From Caenimonas sp. SL110 (lineage in GTDB: Bacteria; Pseudomonadota; Gammaproteobacteria; Burkholderiales; Burkholderiaceae_C): a stretch of 64,000 nucleotides of DNA. This document shows, piece after piece, positions 9,253 to 17,512 of this stretch (its first letter is position 1; the number at the start of each line of letters is the position of its first letter). The notes under the pieces were generated by a model. That model was given only the letters and a program-made list of their open reading frames with translations, ran no database searches and had not been told where the DNA came from. Made by a program: the position numbers and the translations under genes. Location of the stretch: contig NZ_JANU01000003.1 of NCBI RefSeq assembly GCF_001044395.1, positions 87,501 to 151,500 on the forward strand, in the 5' to 3' direction.

Positions 9253-10506
9253 ATGACACGCCAAAAATCGAACAAACCCAGGATCGCGCTGGCCCTGGCC
9301 GGCGGTGGTCCGCTGGGCGCCATTTATGAAATCGGCGCCTTGTGCGCGCTCGACGAATCGCTCAAGGGCGTGGACTTCACGAAGCTCGATCACTACGTGG
9401 GTGTGTCGGCTGGCGGCTTCATCGCAGCGGGTCTCGCCAACGGCATCACGCCGCGCGCACTGTGCGCCTCATTCATCGAAAACGATGACGGTGCCTCCGA
9501 CGTGTTCGACCCCTCCTGGCTGCTCGTGCCCGCATACAGCGAATTCGCCCGCCGCGCGATCATGTTTCCGGGCCTGGCCGCATCGGCGCTGTGGCGTGCA
9601 ACCGTTGGCCGCCGCACACTCACGCACTCGCTGGAACGCCTGGGCAAGAGCCTGCCCACCGGCATCTTCTCCAACGACCTGGTCGATACGCGCCTGGCCG
9701 AATTGTTCTCGCGCAATGGCCGCACCAACGACTTTCGCAAGCTCAAGACCCGGCTGACGCTGGTCGCCACCAATCTGGACACCGGCGACGCCGCACCGTT
9801 CGGCCGGCCGGGCTGGGACCACATCACCATCTCCAAGGCCGTGCAGGCCAGCAGCGCGTTGCCCGGCCTGTTCCCGCCGGTTGAGATCGACGACCAGTAC
9901 TTCGTCGATGGCGCACTCAAGAAGACGATGCACGCCTCGGTCGCGCTCGATGACGGCGTGGACCTCATGCTGTGCGTGAACCCGCTGGTGCCGTTCAATT
10001 CGACCAAGGCCGCCAACGCACGCGTGATGCAGCGCGGCCTCACGCAAGAGCAGCGCGCCATTCCGCGCATCGCCGATGGCGGCCTGCCCGCCGTGCTGTC
10101 GCAGACCTTCCGCTCGATGATCCATTCACGAATGGAGCTGGGCATGAAGCACTACGAACGCGCCTACCCCCACACCGACATCGTGCTGGTCGAAGCAGAC
10201 CACCGCGACCCCGAGCTGTACCTGGCCAACACCTTCAGCTACAGCCAGCGCCGACAGCTTGCCGAGCATGCCTACCAGCAGACACGCGCGTTGCTGCGTT
10301 CGCGCCGCACGACGCTCTCTGCCAAATTCGCGCGGCACGGCATTGAACTCGACGCCGAGGTGCTGGACGACCCGAGGCGCCACCTCGTTGCGCGCCGCGC
10401 GCCGCCGACTCGCATCGGCCGCGCGATTGTCTCGTTGCAGGAAGCGATGGACGACCTCGGTTACGCCATTGCCCAGCCCGCCACCCCAACGGCCACCGCC
10501 GCCTGA
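9253..10506 (+). CDS. Patatin-like phospholipase
   Basis: This 417-residue protein shows all elements of the patatin Ser-Asp dyad hydrolases. The oxyanion loop GGGPLG is at about residues 17-22, the nucleophile elbow GVSAGG carries Ser52, and the Asp lies in VDGA (Asp219). There is no signal peptide, so it acts in the cytoplasm or at the inner membrane, hydrolysing acyl-ester lipids. The ATG at 9253 directly follows an in-frame TTG. The gene is separated by 5 bases from a TetR regulator, so they form an operon. Next to a phasin, it may mobilise stored lipid or trim granule phospholipid. Confidence 0.85.
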   Translation: MTRQKSNKPRIALALAGGGPLGAIYEIGALCALDESLKGVDFTKLDHYVGVSAGGFIAAGLANGITPRALCASFIENDDGASDVFDPSWLLVPAYSEFARRAIMFPGLAASALWRATVGRRTLTHSLERLGKSLPTGIFSNDLVDTRLAELFSRNGRTNDFRKLKTRLTLVATNLDTGDAAPFGRPGWDHITISKAVQASSALPGLFPPVEIDDQYFVDGALKKTMHASVALDDGVDLMLCVNPLVPFNSTKAANARVMQRGLTQEQRAIPRIADGGLPAVLSQTFRSMIHSRMELGMKHYERAYPHTDIVLVEADHRDPELYLANTFSYSQRRQLAEHAYQQTRALLRSRRTTLSAKFARHGIELDAEVLDDPRRHLVARRAPPTRIGRAIVSLQEAMDDLGYAIAQPATPTATAA

Positions 10507-10511
10507 AACCC

Positions 10512-11174
10512 ATGGCCAAGAAAGCGCCCCGCCGTACCGCAGAGCGCATCCTGGAGGTGACGCTCGAGCTGTTCAATCGCTTTGGCGAGCCGAATGTTTC
10601 GACCACGCTGATTTCGGCCGAACTCAACATCAGCCCCGGCAACCTCTACTACCACTACCCGGCCAAAGACGAACTCATCAACTCGCTGTTCGACCGCTAC
10701 GAGAAATCGCTGGGCGAATTGCTCAATGCAAGCGATGGCGTGCGCGACGTGGAAGACGCCTGGTTCTTCATGCACACGCTGTTCGAGCTGATCTGGCAAT
10801 ACCGTTTTCTGTACCGCGACCTGAACGACCTGCTGTCCAAGAACCGCCGGCTCGAAACGCATTTCCAGTGGGTGCTCAAGAACAAGACACGCGCGATCCG
10901 CGCACTGCTGGACGGCATGAACCGCTCCGGCGCGCTGTCGATGGACACGCGCGAAATGGAGCCGACCGCCACGAGCATGGTGGTCGTGCTGACCTATTGG
11001 CTGAGCTACGAATATGTGCGCGACCCGCGCCGTGCGCTGGAGCCCGAAAGCGCGCAGCTCGCATTGCTGCGCGGGGCCCATCACGTCCTCAATCTGCTGG
11101 TACCCTATCTCGAACAGGGGCAGCGCATGCATCTGCTTGGGCTGGTATCGGCCTATAGCAACCCGGCGTCCTGA
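10512..11174 (+). CDS. TetR/AcrR family transcriptional regulator
   Basis: This 220-residue protein has an N-terminal TetR helix-turn-helix at about residues 10-55 (TAERILEVTLELFNRFGE, then NISPGNLYYHYPAKDEL). The ligand-binding C-terminal domain has a long, Leu-rich helical composition. It lies 5 bases after the patatin gene and probably controls it and neighbouring lipid genes. The ligand could be an acyl-CoA or fatty acid, by analogy with FadR/FabR-type TetR proteins, but this is inference. Confidence 0.87.
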   Translation: MAKKAPRRTAERILEVTLELFNRFGEPNVSTTLISAELNISPGNLYYHYPAKDELINSLFDRYEKSLGELLNASDGVRDVEDAWFFMHTLFELIWQYRFLYRDLNDLLSKNRRLETHFQWVLKNKTRAIRALLDGMNRSGALSMDTREMEPTATSMVVVLTYWLSYEYVRDPRRALEPESAQLALLRGAHHVLNLLVPYLEQGQRMHLLGLVSAYSNPAS

Positions 11175-11210
11175 CACCTGACACAAAAAGAAGACGGGAG
11201 ACTAGACGAC

Positions 11211-11984
11211 ATGGCGAAGTGGACAGCCTTCCCCCAACTGGGTGAATACGATTTCGACGCGACCGGTGTGAAAAAGCACTGGTCTCGCCTGCACGCAGGC
11301 GACGCCGAACCCTTGCCCCTCGATGCGGCCGTGCTCGATGCATGGGTGCTCTTTCACAACGGTGACTACCAGCGCGCCGCCGAAGCAGGCTTGAAGGCAG
11401 GCGCAGACGGCATCACGGTGGCCAACAAGGCCACGGCCGTCTACGCCAACTACCTGGAGAAGAAAGAAAAGATCAAGCTCGACCTCTTCATGGAAGTCGC
11501 GCAGCGTGCCGAGGCTCTCGCGGTGCAGGACGCCAAGAACGCTAACGCCTGGTATTGGCAGGCCTACGCACTGGGCCGCTACAGCCAGGGCATCAGTGTG
11601 GCCAAGGCGCTCGCGCAGGGCCTGGGCGGCAAGGTCAAGGAAGCGCTGGAGCGCTGCATCAAGCTGCAGCCCAAGCATGCCGATGCGCACATTGCGCTGG
11701 GCGCGTTCCACGCCGAGGTGATCGACAAGGTCGGCACGCTCATTGGCGGCATGACCTACGGCGCCAAGAAAGACATCGGCCTGAAGCTCTTCCAGGATGC
11801 GCTCAAGCTCAATCCCGCGTCTCCCATCGGCATGATCGAATACGCCAACGGCCTGGTCATGCTGGAAGGCGACAAGAAGCTCAAGGACGCCACACGGCTC
11901 TATGAGCAAGCCGCCGCGAGCAAGCCGGCGGATGCGACCGAGCACCTCGATGTGGCGCTGGCCCGGGCGGAGCTGGACGATTAG
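11211..11984 (+). CDS. TPR-containing protein of unknown function
   Basis: This 257-residue soluble protein has at least three helix-pair repeats of TPR type, for example around residues 45-75, 130-160 (KEALERCIKLQPKHADAHIALGAF) and 205-245. No signal peptide is seen. The start is supported by GGGAGA 15-10 bases before the ATG. It lies 36 bases after the TetR gene and may belong to the same operon. Its TAG stop is interlocked with the TAA stop of the opposing PQQ dehydrogenase gene in a shared TTAG. Role unknown; TPRs suggest a scaffold. Confidence 0.7.
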   Translation: MAKWTAFPQLGEYDFDATGVKKHWSRLHAGDAEPLPLDAAVLDAWVLFHNGDYQRAAEAGLKAGADGITVANKATAVYANYLEKKEKIKLDLFMEVAQRAEALAVQDAKNANAWYWQAYALGRYSQGISVAKALAQGLGGKVKEALERCIKLQPKHADAHIALGAFHAEVIDKVGTLIGGMTYGAKKDIGLKLFQDALKLNPASPIGMIEYANGLVMLEGDKKLKDATRLYEQAAASKPADATEHLDVALARAELDD

Positions 11985-14125
11985 GGCTTGACTGCGGGTG
12001 TTCCCGGCGACGTCTCATCCCGAAGCAGTCGCGCCCGGTCACCGACAAATGCACGGATCGCCTCGCTGTCCTGCGACGTGAGGGTGCCGGCCCAGTTGGG
12101 CATGCCACGGGCTTCGAGCGCGCCGCCCAGGACCACGGCTTCCCACGCCCCGCGCGCCGTCAACATCGGGGAGCGGCGCAGGTCGGGGATCGTGTTGTGG
12201 CCGTATGCGCCCTGGCCGTGGCAGGTACCGCAGTAGCTGTAGAGCGTGCGCCCCCTTGCGATGACAGCGTCTGACCAGGTCTGGTCCGGCACATTGGGCG
12301 GCGGGTGCGGACGGCTGTTGTCGGGTGCGCTTGCCTGCCCGTCGAGCTTGAAGACCAGCACCCTTCCGTTCAAGCCGACCCTGGGCGTCTCGATGAACGG
12401 AAAGTACAGCGCGTTCGACCCCCCAAAACCGCTCAGCACCGCCACGTACTGCTCGCCCTTGACCTCGTAGGTCATCGCCCCGGCGATGATGCCGTCAAAG
12501 CCCTGCCAGCTCCACAGCCGCTCGCCGGTGTCGGCCCGGTAAGCATTGAAACGGCCGTCGGGTCCGCCCTGGAACACGAGGTTGCCCGCCGTCGCCAGCA
12601 CGCCGGCAGCCGAGATGCCGGGGTGGCGGACGCGCCACGCCTCCTTCTGGTTGACGGGGTCCCAGGCCAGCAGGAATCCGCGGGTCTTCAGGGCCATCGA
12701 CTTGCGATCAGCCTCATTTTTCGGGCCTGCAAAGGTCAGCGAACTGATGCCCAGATTCTGCGAATTCGACTGATAGCCGTAGCCGTCGTCGGCGGCATAG
12801 TCGATGGGCACGTCCTGCGCCGGGATGTAGGTGAGTCCCGTCTTCGGGCTGAAGGCCATCGGGTGCCAGTTGTGCGAGCCGAAGGCACCGGGCATGGCGA
12901 CGAATCGCTCACCGGTCCTGGCGTAGCGCGCAGCCGGATTTTCAACCGGCCTTCCGGTTTCGAGGTCGATGCGCGAAGCCCAGTTGACCGAGGTGAACTT
13001 CTCGGCGGAAACCAGCTTCCCATCGCGCCGGTCGATCACGTAGAAGAACCCGTTCTTGGGCGCGTGCAACAACACCTTTCGCGTCGCCCCCTTGATCGTG
13101 AGGTCGGTCAGGATGATGGGCTGGGTGGAGGTGAAGTCCCAGTCATCTGCGGGCGTCTGCTGGTAGTGCCACTTGTACGCGCCCGTGTCCGGGTCGAGCG
13201 CCAGTATCGAGGCGACGAACAGGTTGTCGCCCGCACCGCGCGCCTTCGAACTCCACGGGCTTGAATTGCCGGTCCCGACGATGATCTGGTCGAACTCCTG
13301 GTCGTAGACGATGGTGTCCCAGGGCGTCGCGCCCCCGCCCGTCTGCTTCCAGCCGCCATCGCCCCAGGTCGGGAACGCCTTGTCCATCAGCACCTTGTCG
13401 GATGCGGCGCCATCGGGCTTGTTTTGCGGGTTGGGCGTCATGTAGAAGCGCCACGCGGGCTTGCCGGTCTCGGCGTCGTACGCACCCAGGAAACCGCGCA
13501 CACCAAAATCGGCGCCGCCCTGTCCGATGAGCACCTTGCCCTTGACCACGCGTGGCGCGCCGGTGATGGTATTGACCGACTTCGCATCGAAGGTTCGCGT
13601 GGACCAGACCCGCTGGCCGGTTGCCGCATCGAGCGCTTCGAGGCGTCCGTCCAGCGTGGCCACATAGATCTTGCCGTTCCATGCAGCAATGCCCCGGCTG
13701 ACCACATCGCAGCAGGCATGAACGGCCTTGGCGCCGGGCACCTTGGGGTCGTAATGCCACAGCTGCCTGCCGGTGGCAGCGTCGTAGGCGTACACATGGG
13801 ACCAGCTGGTGCTGGTGTAGAGCACGCCATCGACCACGAGCGGTGTTGCTTCCTGCCCGCGATTGGTCTCGAAGTCGCCCCACCAGGCGAGCTTGAGGCG
13901 AGGCACCGTGGACACGTTGATCCTGTCGAGCGCGCTGTAGCGGGCTTCGGCGTATGTGCCGCCCACGGTCATCCAGTTGGCGGGGTCCTGGGCAGCGCTC
14001 GCCAGGCGGCTGGCGTTGACCGGCGTCGGCGCTTTTTGCGCGAGCGTGCTGGTCAACATCGTGGAAAGCAAGACCAGCGAAATCAACGATACCGTTGCAC
14101 GCCAGCCAACCAGATTGAACTTCAT
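11981..14125 (-). CDS. PQQ-dependent quinohaemoprotein alcohol dehydrogenase
   Basis: This 714-residue periplasmic enzyme has a signal peptide (residues 1-29, ending in LAQ). An eight-bladed PQQ propeller follows, with the adjacent-cysteine pair HACCDVVSRG. A C-terminal cytochrome c domain carries a CGTCH haem site near residue 635. It oxidises alcohols and passes electrons from PQQ to its own haem and then to the respiratory chain. The active-site segment DDWDFTS keeps the catalytic Asp but has Thr, not Asp, two residues later. That indicates a calcium enzyme rather than a lanthanide XoxF type. The gene converges with the TPR gene, sharing 4 bases. Confidence 0.87.
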   Translation of the reverse strand: MKFNLVGWRATVSLISLVLLSTMLTSTLAQKAPTPVNASRLASAAQDPANWMTVGGTYAEARYSALDRINVSTVPRLKLAWWGDFETNRGQEATPLVVDGVLYTSTSWSHVYAYDAATGRQLWHYDPKVPGAKAVHACCDVVSRGIAAWNGKIYVATLDGRLEALDAATGQRVWSTRTFDAKSVNTITGAPRVVKGKVLIGQGGADFGVRGFLGAYDAETGKPAWRFYMTPNPQNKPDGAASDKVLMDKAFPTWGDGGWKQTGGGATPWDTIVYDQEFDQIIVGTGNSSPWSSKARGAGDNLFVASILALDPDTGAYKWHYQQTPADDWDFTSTQPIILTDLTIKGATRKVLLHAPKNGFFYVIDRRDGKLVSAEKFTSVNWASRIDLETGRPVENPAARYARTGERFVAMPGAFGSHNWHPMAFSPKTGLTYIPAQDVPIDYAADDGYGYQSNSQNLGISSLTFAGPKNEADRKSMALKTRGFLLAWDPVNQKEAWRVRHPGISAAGVLATAGNLVFQGGPDGRFNAYRADTGERLWSWQGFDGIIAGAMTYEVKGEQYVAVLSGFGGSNALYFPFIETPRVGLNGRVLVFKLDGQASAPDNSRPHPPPNVPDQTWSDAVIARGRTLYSYCGTCHGQGAYGHNTIPDLRRSPMLTARGAWEAVVLGGALEARGMPNWAGTLTSQDSEAIRAFVGDRARLLRDETSPGTPAVKP

Positions 14126-14223
14126 GGGGGTCGATTGTGCCGCCGTGCAAATAGACCCGTTCCGATGGGTTCATGCGGCCAGCGCCTACAGCACTGTTGA
14201 GCCTTCGCCCGCAACATCTGCGC

Positions 14224-14691
14224 ATGAACATTTTTGAAGCCCTGCGCATTTCGCACGACACGCAGCGTGCCCTGGCAACGCAGATCCTGCAAACGCAGGG
14301 CGATTCGCCCGAGCGCAACCGGCTGTACCGCGAGCTCAAGCACGAACTCGCCGCGCACGCCGCAGCCGAGGAGCGCTGGTTCTACAGCCCGCTCATCGAC
14401 CACGACGAATCGATGGCGCAATCGCGGCACGGCATGGCCGAGCACCATGAGATGGACAAGCTGGTCGACGAGCTCAATTCGATGGAGATGAGTTCATCCG
14501 GCTGGCTCGCGCATTTCAAGAAGCTGCACCACAAGGTCTATCACCACCTCGAAGACGAAGAGCACGCGATCTTCCAGCTGGCCGGCAAGGTGCTGACCGA
14601 AAAGCAGAAGACGGATCTTGCGAAGTCTTACGAAGAAGAGTTCGTGAACTTCCGGCTTGGCCAGATGCCTATCAGTTCGGCAGAAAGCTGA
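14224..14691 (+). CDS. Hemerythrin domain protein
   Basis: This 155-residue four-helix protein has the hemerythrin histidine/acid pattern: ISHDTQR near residue 10, HAAAEERWFY near residue 45, HHEMDKL near residue 75, and HHKVYHHLEDEE near residue 103. These ligands would hold a di-iron site that binds O2 or NO, or senses redox state. The ATG at 14224 is preferred over an upstream in-frame ATG because the fold begins there. Its stop directly abuts the stop of the opposing methyltransferase gene, with no base between. Specific role unknown. Confidence 0.82.
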   Translation: MNIFEALRISHDTQRALATQILQTQGDSPERNRLYRELKHELAAHAAAEERWFYSPLIDHDESMAQSRHGMAEHHEMDKLVDELNSMEMSSSGWLAHFKKLHHKVYHHLEDEEHAIFQLAGKVLTEKQKTDLAKSYEEEFVNFRLGQMPISSAES

Positions 14692-15459
14692 TCAGGTTTT
14701 GCTGAAGACCAGCCGCGCATAACCGTAGCGGCCGTCGCGATATTTTTCGCGGTACGCCAGGTTCGAGGCGTTCAGACCGTCTATCTGCCCGGTGGTCGCG
14801 CCCACCTGTTCAATCAGTTCATCGCGCAATTCATCGGCCGACTTGAGCATGTGATCGACTGTGGGCGCTGCGAGCTTGGACAAGTCCAGGTGCTCGTCCA
14901 GCGTGAAGCCATTGGCAGCGCTGGCCGCCATGTAATCGGACAGCAGGTTCAGGCCCTGCTCGCCTTCATAAGCGCGACGCAGGCCCACCTCATCGAGGAT
15001 GAGCAGCTTGCCACCGGGCTTGAGCGCGCGGGCTGCGCCACCAAAAATATCAGCCGGTGCGATGTACTGCGCCGATTCCTGGAACAGGACCTGGTCCCAT
15101 TGCCGGTCGGGCACGAAATCTTCCCAGCGCGAGCAGATGATTTTTTCGCCAGTGCCAAATCGCTCATTGGCATACGCAATCTGTCCCGCGTCCGGGTTCA
15201 CGCCTGTCACGTCGTAGCCGCGCGCCAGCAGCATGGACATCGTCGCGCCCATGCCGGTGCCCACTTCCAGCACGCTCGCAGGCGCCGGGACCAGCCGCTC
15301 CAGCAACAGTTCAGTGGAATGCGCCTGCGCCTGCGCGAAGCTGTCACTCGCGTTGGCGAACAGGCCGTAGTGCAACCAGTCCAGGTTGCAGCCGCTGCGA
15401 ACCAGCAGGTGTGCGTAAACGTTCAGTGGAAACGGAAAGTGCCGGTAGCGTTCGATCAT
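14692..15459 (-). CDS. Class I SAM-dependent methyltransferase
   Basis: This 255-residue protein has SAM-binding motif I, VLEVGTGMGATMSML, at about residues 62-76. An acidic residue follows strand 2 (GVNPD), and a motif IV/post-I region GGKLLILDEVG lies near residue 150. The overall layout resembles small-molecule or lipid methyltransferases of the UbiE/Coq5 group. The start ATG lies 74 bases from the end of the wax ester synthase gene on the same strand, so it may be read from the same transcript. Substrate unknown. Confidence 0.8.
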   Translation of the reverse strand: MIERYRHFPFPLNVYAHLLVRSGCNLDWLHYGLFANASDSFAQAQAHSTELLLERLVPAPASVLEVGTGMGATMSMLLARGYDVTGVNPDAGQIAYANERFGTGEKIICSRWEDFVPDRQWDQVLFQESAQYIAPADIFGGAARALKPGGKLLILDEVGLRRAYEGEQGLNLLSDYMAASAANGFTLDEHLDLSKLAAPTVDHMLKSADELRDELIEQVGATTGQIDGLNASNLAYREKYRDGRYGYARLVFSKT

Positions 15460-15533
15460 TGTCGTGGCGGTGCGGATTCAAATGAGCGGGCAATGATGCC
15501 ACGCTGGGAGGTCACGCCCGCATCACTGTGGCG

Positions 15534-17075
15534 TCACTCGCCCCAGGGCAGCATCAGCGTGACGATCGACAGCTTCGCAAACTCCGGCGTGAACTCATCG
15601 ATGATCTTTTGCGGCTGCGGACACAGCGTGGTGTCGGTGATCACACCGAACTGCACGCCGCCGCCGTAACTCAGAATTGAAACGCCCAGCCCGATATCGC
15701 CGGACTGCGGCACCCAGAACATCGATTGCTCCAGCGTGGAGCCCAGCAGCTTGAGCTTCTCGCGCGGACCGGGCACGTTGGTCATGACGGCGGTGGTCTT
15801 CTTGCCGAACAGATTGAGCATCGCGTCCTGCGCGGGCTTGATCAACAGGCCAGCTACTGCCAGCAACCCGAACGCCAGCAGCGGCTGCGTGCTGCCCTTG
15901 AGCGCATTCATGCGCCTTCGCACTTCGTAAACGCGCTCGATCGGGTTTTCCATGCCGATCGGCAGCACCAGCGGCACGAGGCCGAAGCGGTTGCCCAGCT
16001 TGTAGGCCTGGTCCAGCGGCCGCAGGTTCACCGGAATCATGGCGCGGATTTCCTGGCCGGTGACGTCATCGCCCAGATGGCGCAGGTACTCACCGATGGC
16101 GCCGGCCACGCATGACAGCAGCACGTCGTTGATGGAGCAGTTGAGCGCCTTGCCCACTGCCTTGACTTCTTCCAGCGGCAGCGGCTCGCACCAGGCCACG
16201 CGTTTAGCCAGGCCCGGCTTGCCCTTCAGGCGCGTTTTCGAATCGTCGGGCATCAAGGCGAGCGCCGCTGCATCCGACAGGACCTGATACGCGAGCTTGG
16301 CGATATCGAGCGATCCGGCCATGCCCTTTTGCGGATCGCGCAGCATGCCCAGCGATTTGACGGCGCCCTCGCCTGCCGCACCCAAGGCCTTCACTGTCAT
16401 GTCGGTGAATGGCTTGATCAGCGTGTCGGCGATCCAGTCTTCCGCGTTCTCGGCCACATGCTTGCGTTTGCGCTCGGGCGGCGGCGCGCCGCCATCGACC
16501 AGCGACATGGTGACCGAGATCAGCGCGATGCCATCGGCAATGCAGTGATGGATGCGAACCAGCATCGCACTGCCGCCCTGGTAGTCCTCGATCAGGTGAA
16601 TCTGCCAGAGCGGATGCTGGTGATCGAGCGGCTGCATTGCCAGTTCGCCCACACGATCCTGCAGCGCCTGTTGTTCGTGGCCTTTGGCGTGCCGGGGGAG
16701 CTTTTCGCGCACGACGTGGCGCTCGATGTCGAAATCCTCGTCTTCGATCCAGGTCGCGCCCGCGGTGTCTTGTTCGACGCGCTGGCGAAAGCGTGCGTAC
16801 TTGAGCAGCCGCTCCTGGACGCGCTGGCACAGGTCCTGGTAGCGGATGCCCGGCTGTATGGTCCAGACGCCCACGATCATCATCAGGTTGCTGGGTGTGT
16901 CCATGCGCAGCCACGCGGTATCGACCTTGGTCATGCGCTCGCCGGACATGCCCAGCATGCCGGTCGCAGCGCGCGACGCATTGCGCTGCACGTTGCGCAC
17001 GGCCTTGCGCGCGGACTTGCCGGCTTTCTTCGCCACTTGCTGGGCCACTTGCTGGGCGACGATGCGGGTGACCAT
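15534..17075 (-). CDS. Wax ester synthase / acyl-CoA:diacylglycerol acyltransferase (WS/DGAT)
   Basis: This 513-residue protein has the family active-site motif HHCIADG (HHxxxDG) near residue 175. Typical C-terminal segments include NVPGPREKL near residue 435. Family enzymes esterify acyl-CoA to a fatty alcohol (wax ester) or diacylglycerol (triacylglycerol). The first 40 residues form a basic, Gln/Ala/Lys-rich extension before the conserved DTAWLRMDTPSNLM, longer than in many homologues; it may aid membrane or granule binding, or translation may start later. It is divergent from the acyl-CoA-binding protein gene. Along with the acyl-CoA reductase at 6415-8400 it completes a wax-ester pathway. 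Confidence 0.9.
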   Translation of the reverse strand: MVTRIVAQQVAQQVAKKAGKSARKAVRNVQRNASRAATGMLGMSGERMTKVDTAWLRMDTPSNLMMIVGVWTIQPGIRYQDLCQRVQERLLKYARFRQRVEQDTAGATWIEDEDFDIERHVVREKLPRHAKGHEQQALQDRVGELAMQPLDHQHPLWQIHLIEDYQGGSAMLVRIHHCIADGIALISVTMSLVDGGAPPPERKRKHVAENAEDWIADTLIKPFTDMTVKALGAAGEGAVKSLGMLRDPQKGMAGSLDIAKLAYQVLSDAAALALMPDDSKTRLKGKPGLAKRVAWCEPLPLEEVKAVGKALNCSINDVLLSCVAGAIGEYLRHLGDDVTGQEIRAMIPVNLRPLDQAYKLGNRFGLVPLVLPIGMENPIERVYEVRRRMNALKGSTQPLLAFGLLAVAGLLIKPAQDAMLNLFGKKTTAVMTNVPGPREKLKLLGSTLEQSMFWVPQSGDIGLGVSILSYGGGVQFGVITDTTLCPQPQKIIDEFTPEFAKLSIVTLMLPWGE

Positions 17076-17181
17076 TCGGGGAGTCTCCGGGGGGTTGGGT
17101 GCTAGCCCCCTATTCTGGGCGCGCGGCTGGCCGTAAGATACCGCGAAGTTACCCGCACTGACTCATTGGAGGAACAATCAC

Positions 17182-17436
17182 ATGGCCGATCTCAATGCCG
17201 CATTCCAGGCAGCCGTTGCCAACTCGAAGAACCTCAGCGAGCGTCCAGACAACGCGACGCTGCTGAAAATCTACGGGTTGTACAAGCAGGCAACGGCCGG
17301 CGACAACTCCGAGAAGAAGCCGGGCTTTGGCGACATGGTCGGTCGCGCCAAGTGGGATGCATGGAACGGCTTGAAGGGCACGTCCAGCGACGACGCAATG
17401 CAGCAGTACGTGGATCTGATCGAGTCGCTGAGCTAG
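17182..17436 (+). CDS. Acyl-CoA-binding protein (ACBP)
   Basis: This 84-residue protein has the full length of a classical ACBP. It carries the conserved segments LYKQATAGD (residues 30-38) and KPGFGDMVGRAKWDAW (about residues 45-60), which line the CoA and acyl pocket. It is a cytosolic carrier of long-chain acyl-CoA esters. GGAGGAA lies 7 bases before the ATG. Free-standing ACBPs are patchily distributed in bacteria. Placement divergent from the WS/DGAT gene suggests it delivers acyl-CoA to ester synthesis. Confidence 0.93.
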   Translation: MADLNAAFQAAVANSKNLSERPDNATLLKIYGLYKQATAGDNSEKKPGFGDMVGRAKWDAWNGLKGTSSDDAMQQYVDLIESLS

Positions 17437-17442
17437 TTGGCT

Positions 17443-17512
17443 GTCATGCCGGGCTTGACCCGGCATCCACCGCGCAGCGGCTACGGCCGTCGAAATTCAT
17501 GGATTGCCGGGT
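17443..17512 (-). repeat. REP/BIME-like double-palindrome repeat, copy B
   Basis: The hairpin ATGCCGGG/CCCGGCAT around CTTGA spans 17446-17466. A spacer follows whose reverse complement closely matches the spacer of copy A at 6352-6386 (both end in GCCGCTGCGCGGTGG). After it comes half of the second hairpin. The element runs into the CoA-transferase gene, whose last codons and TGA lie inside it. Confidence 0.75.
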
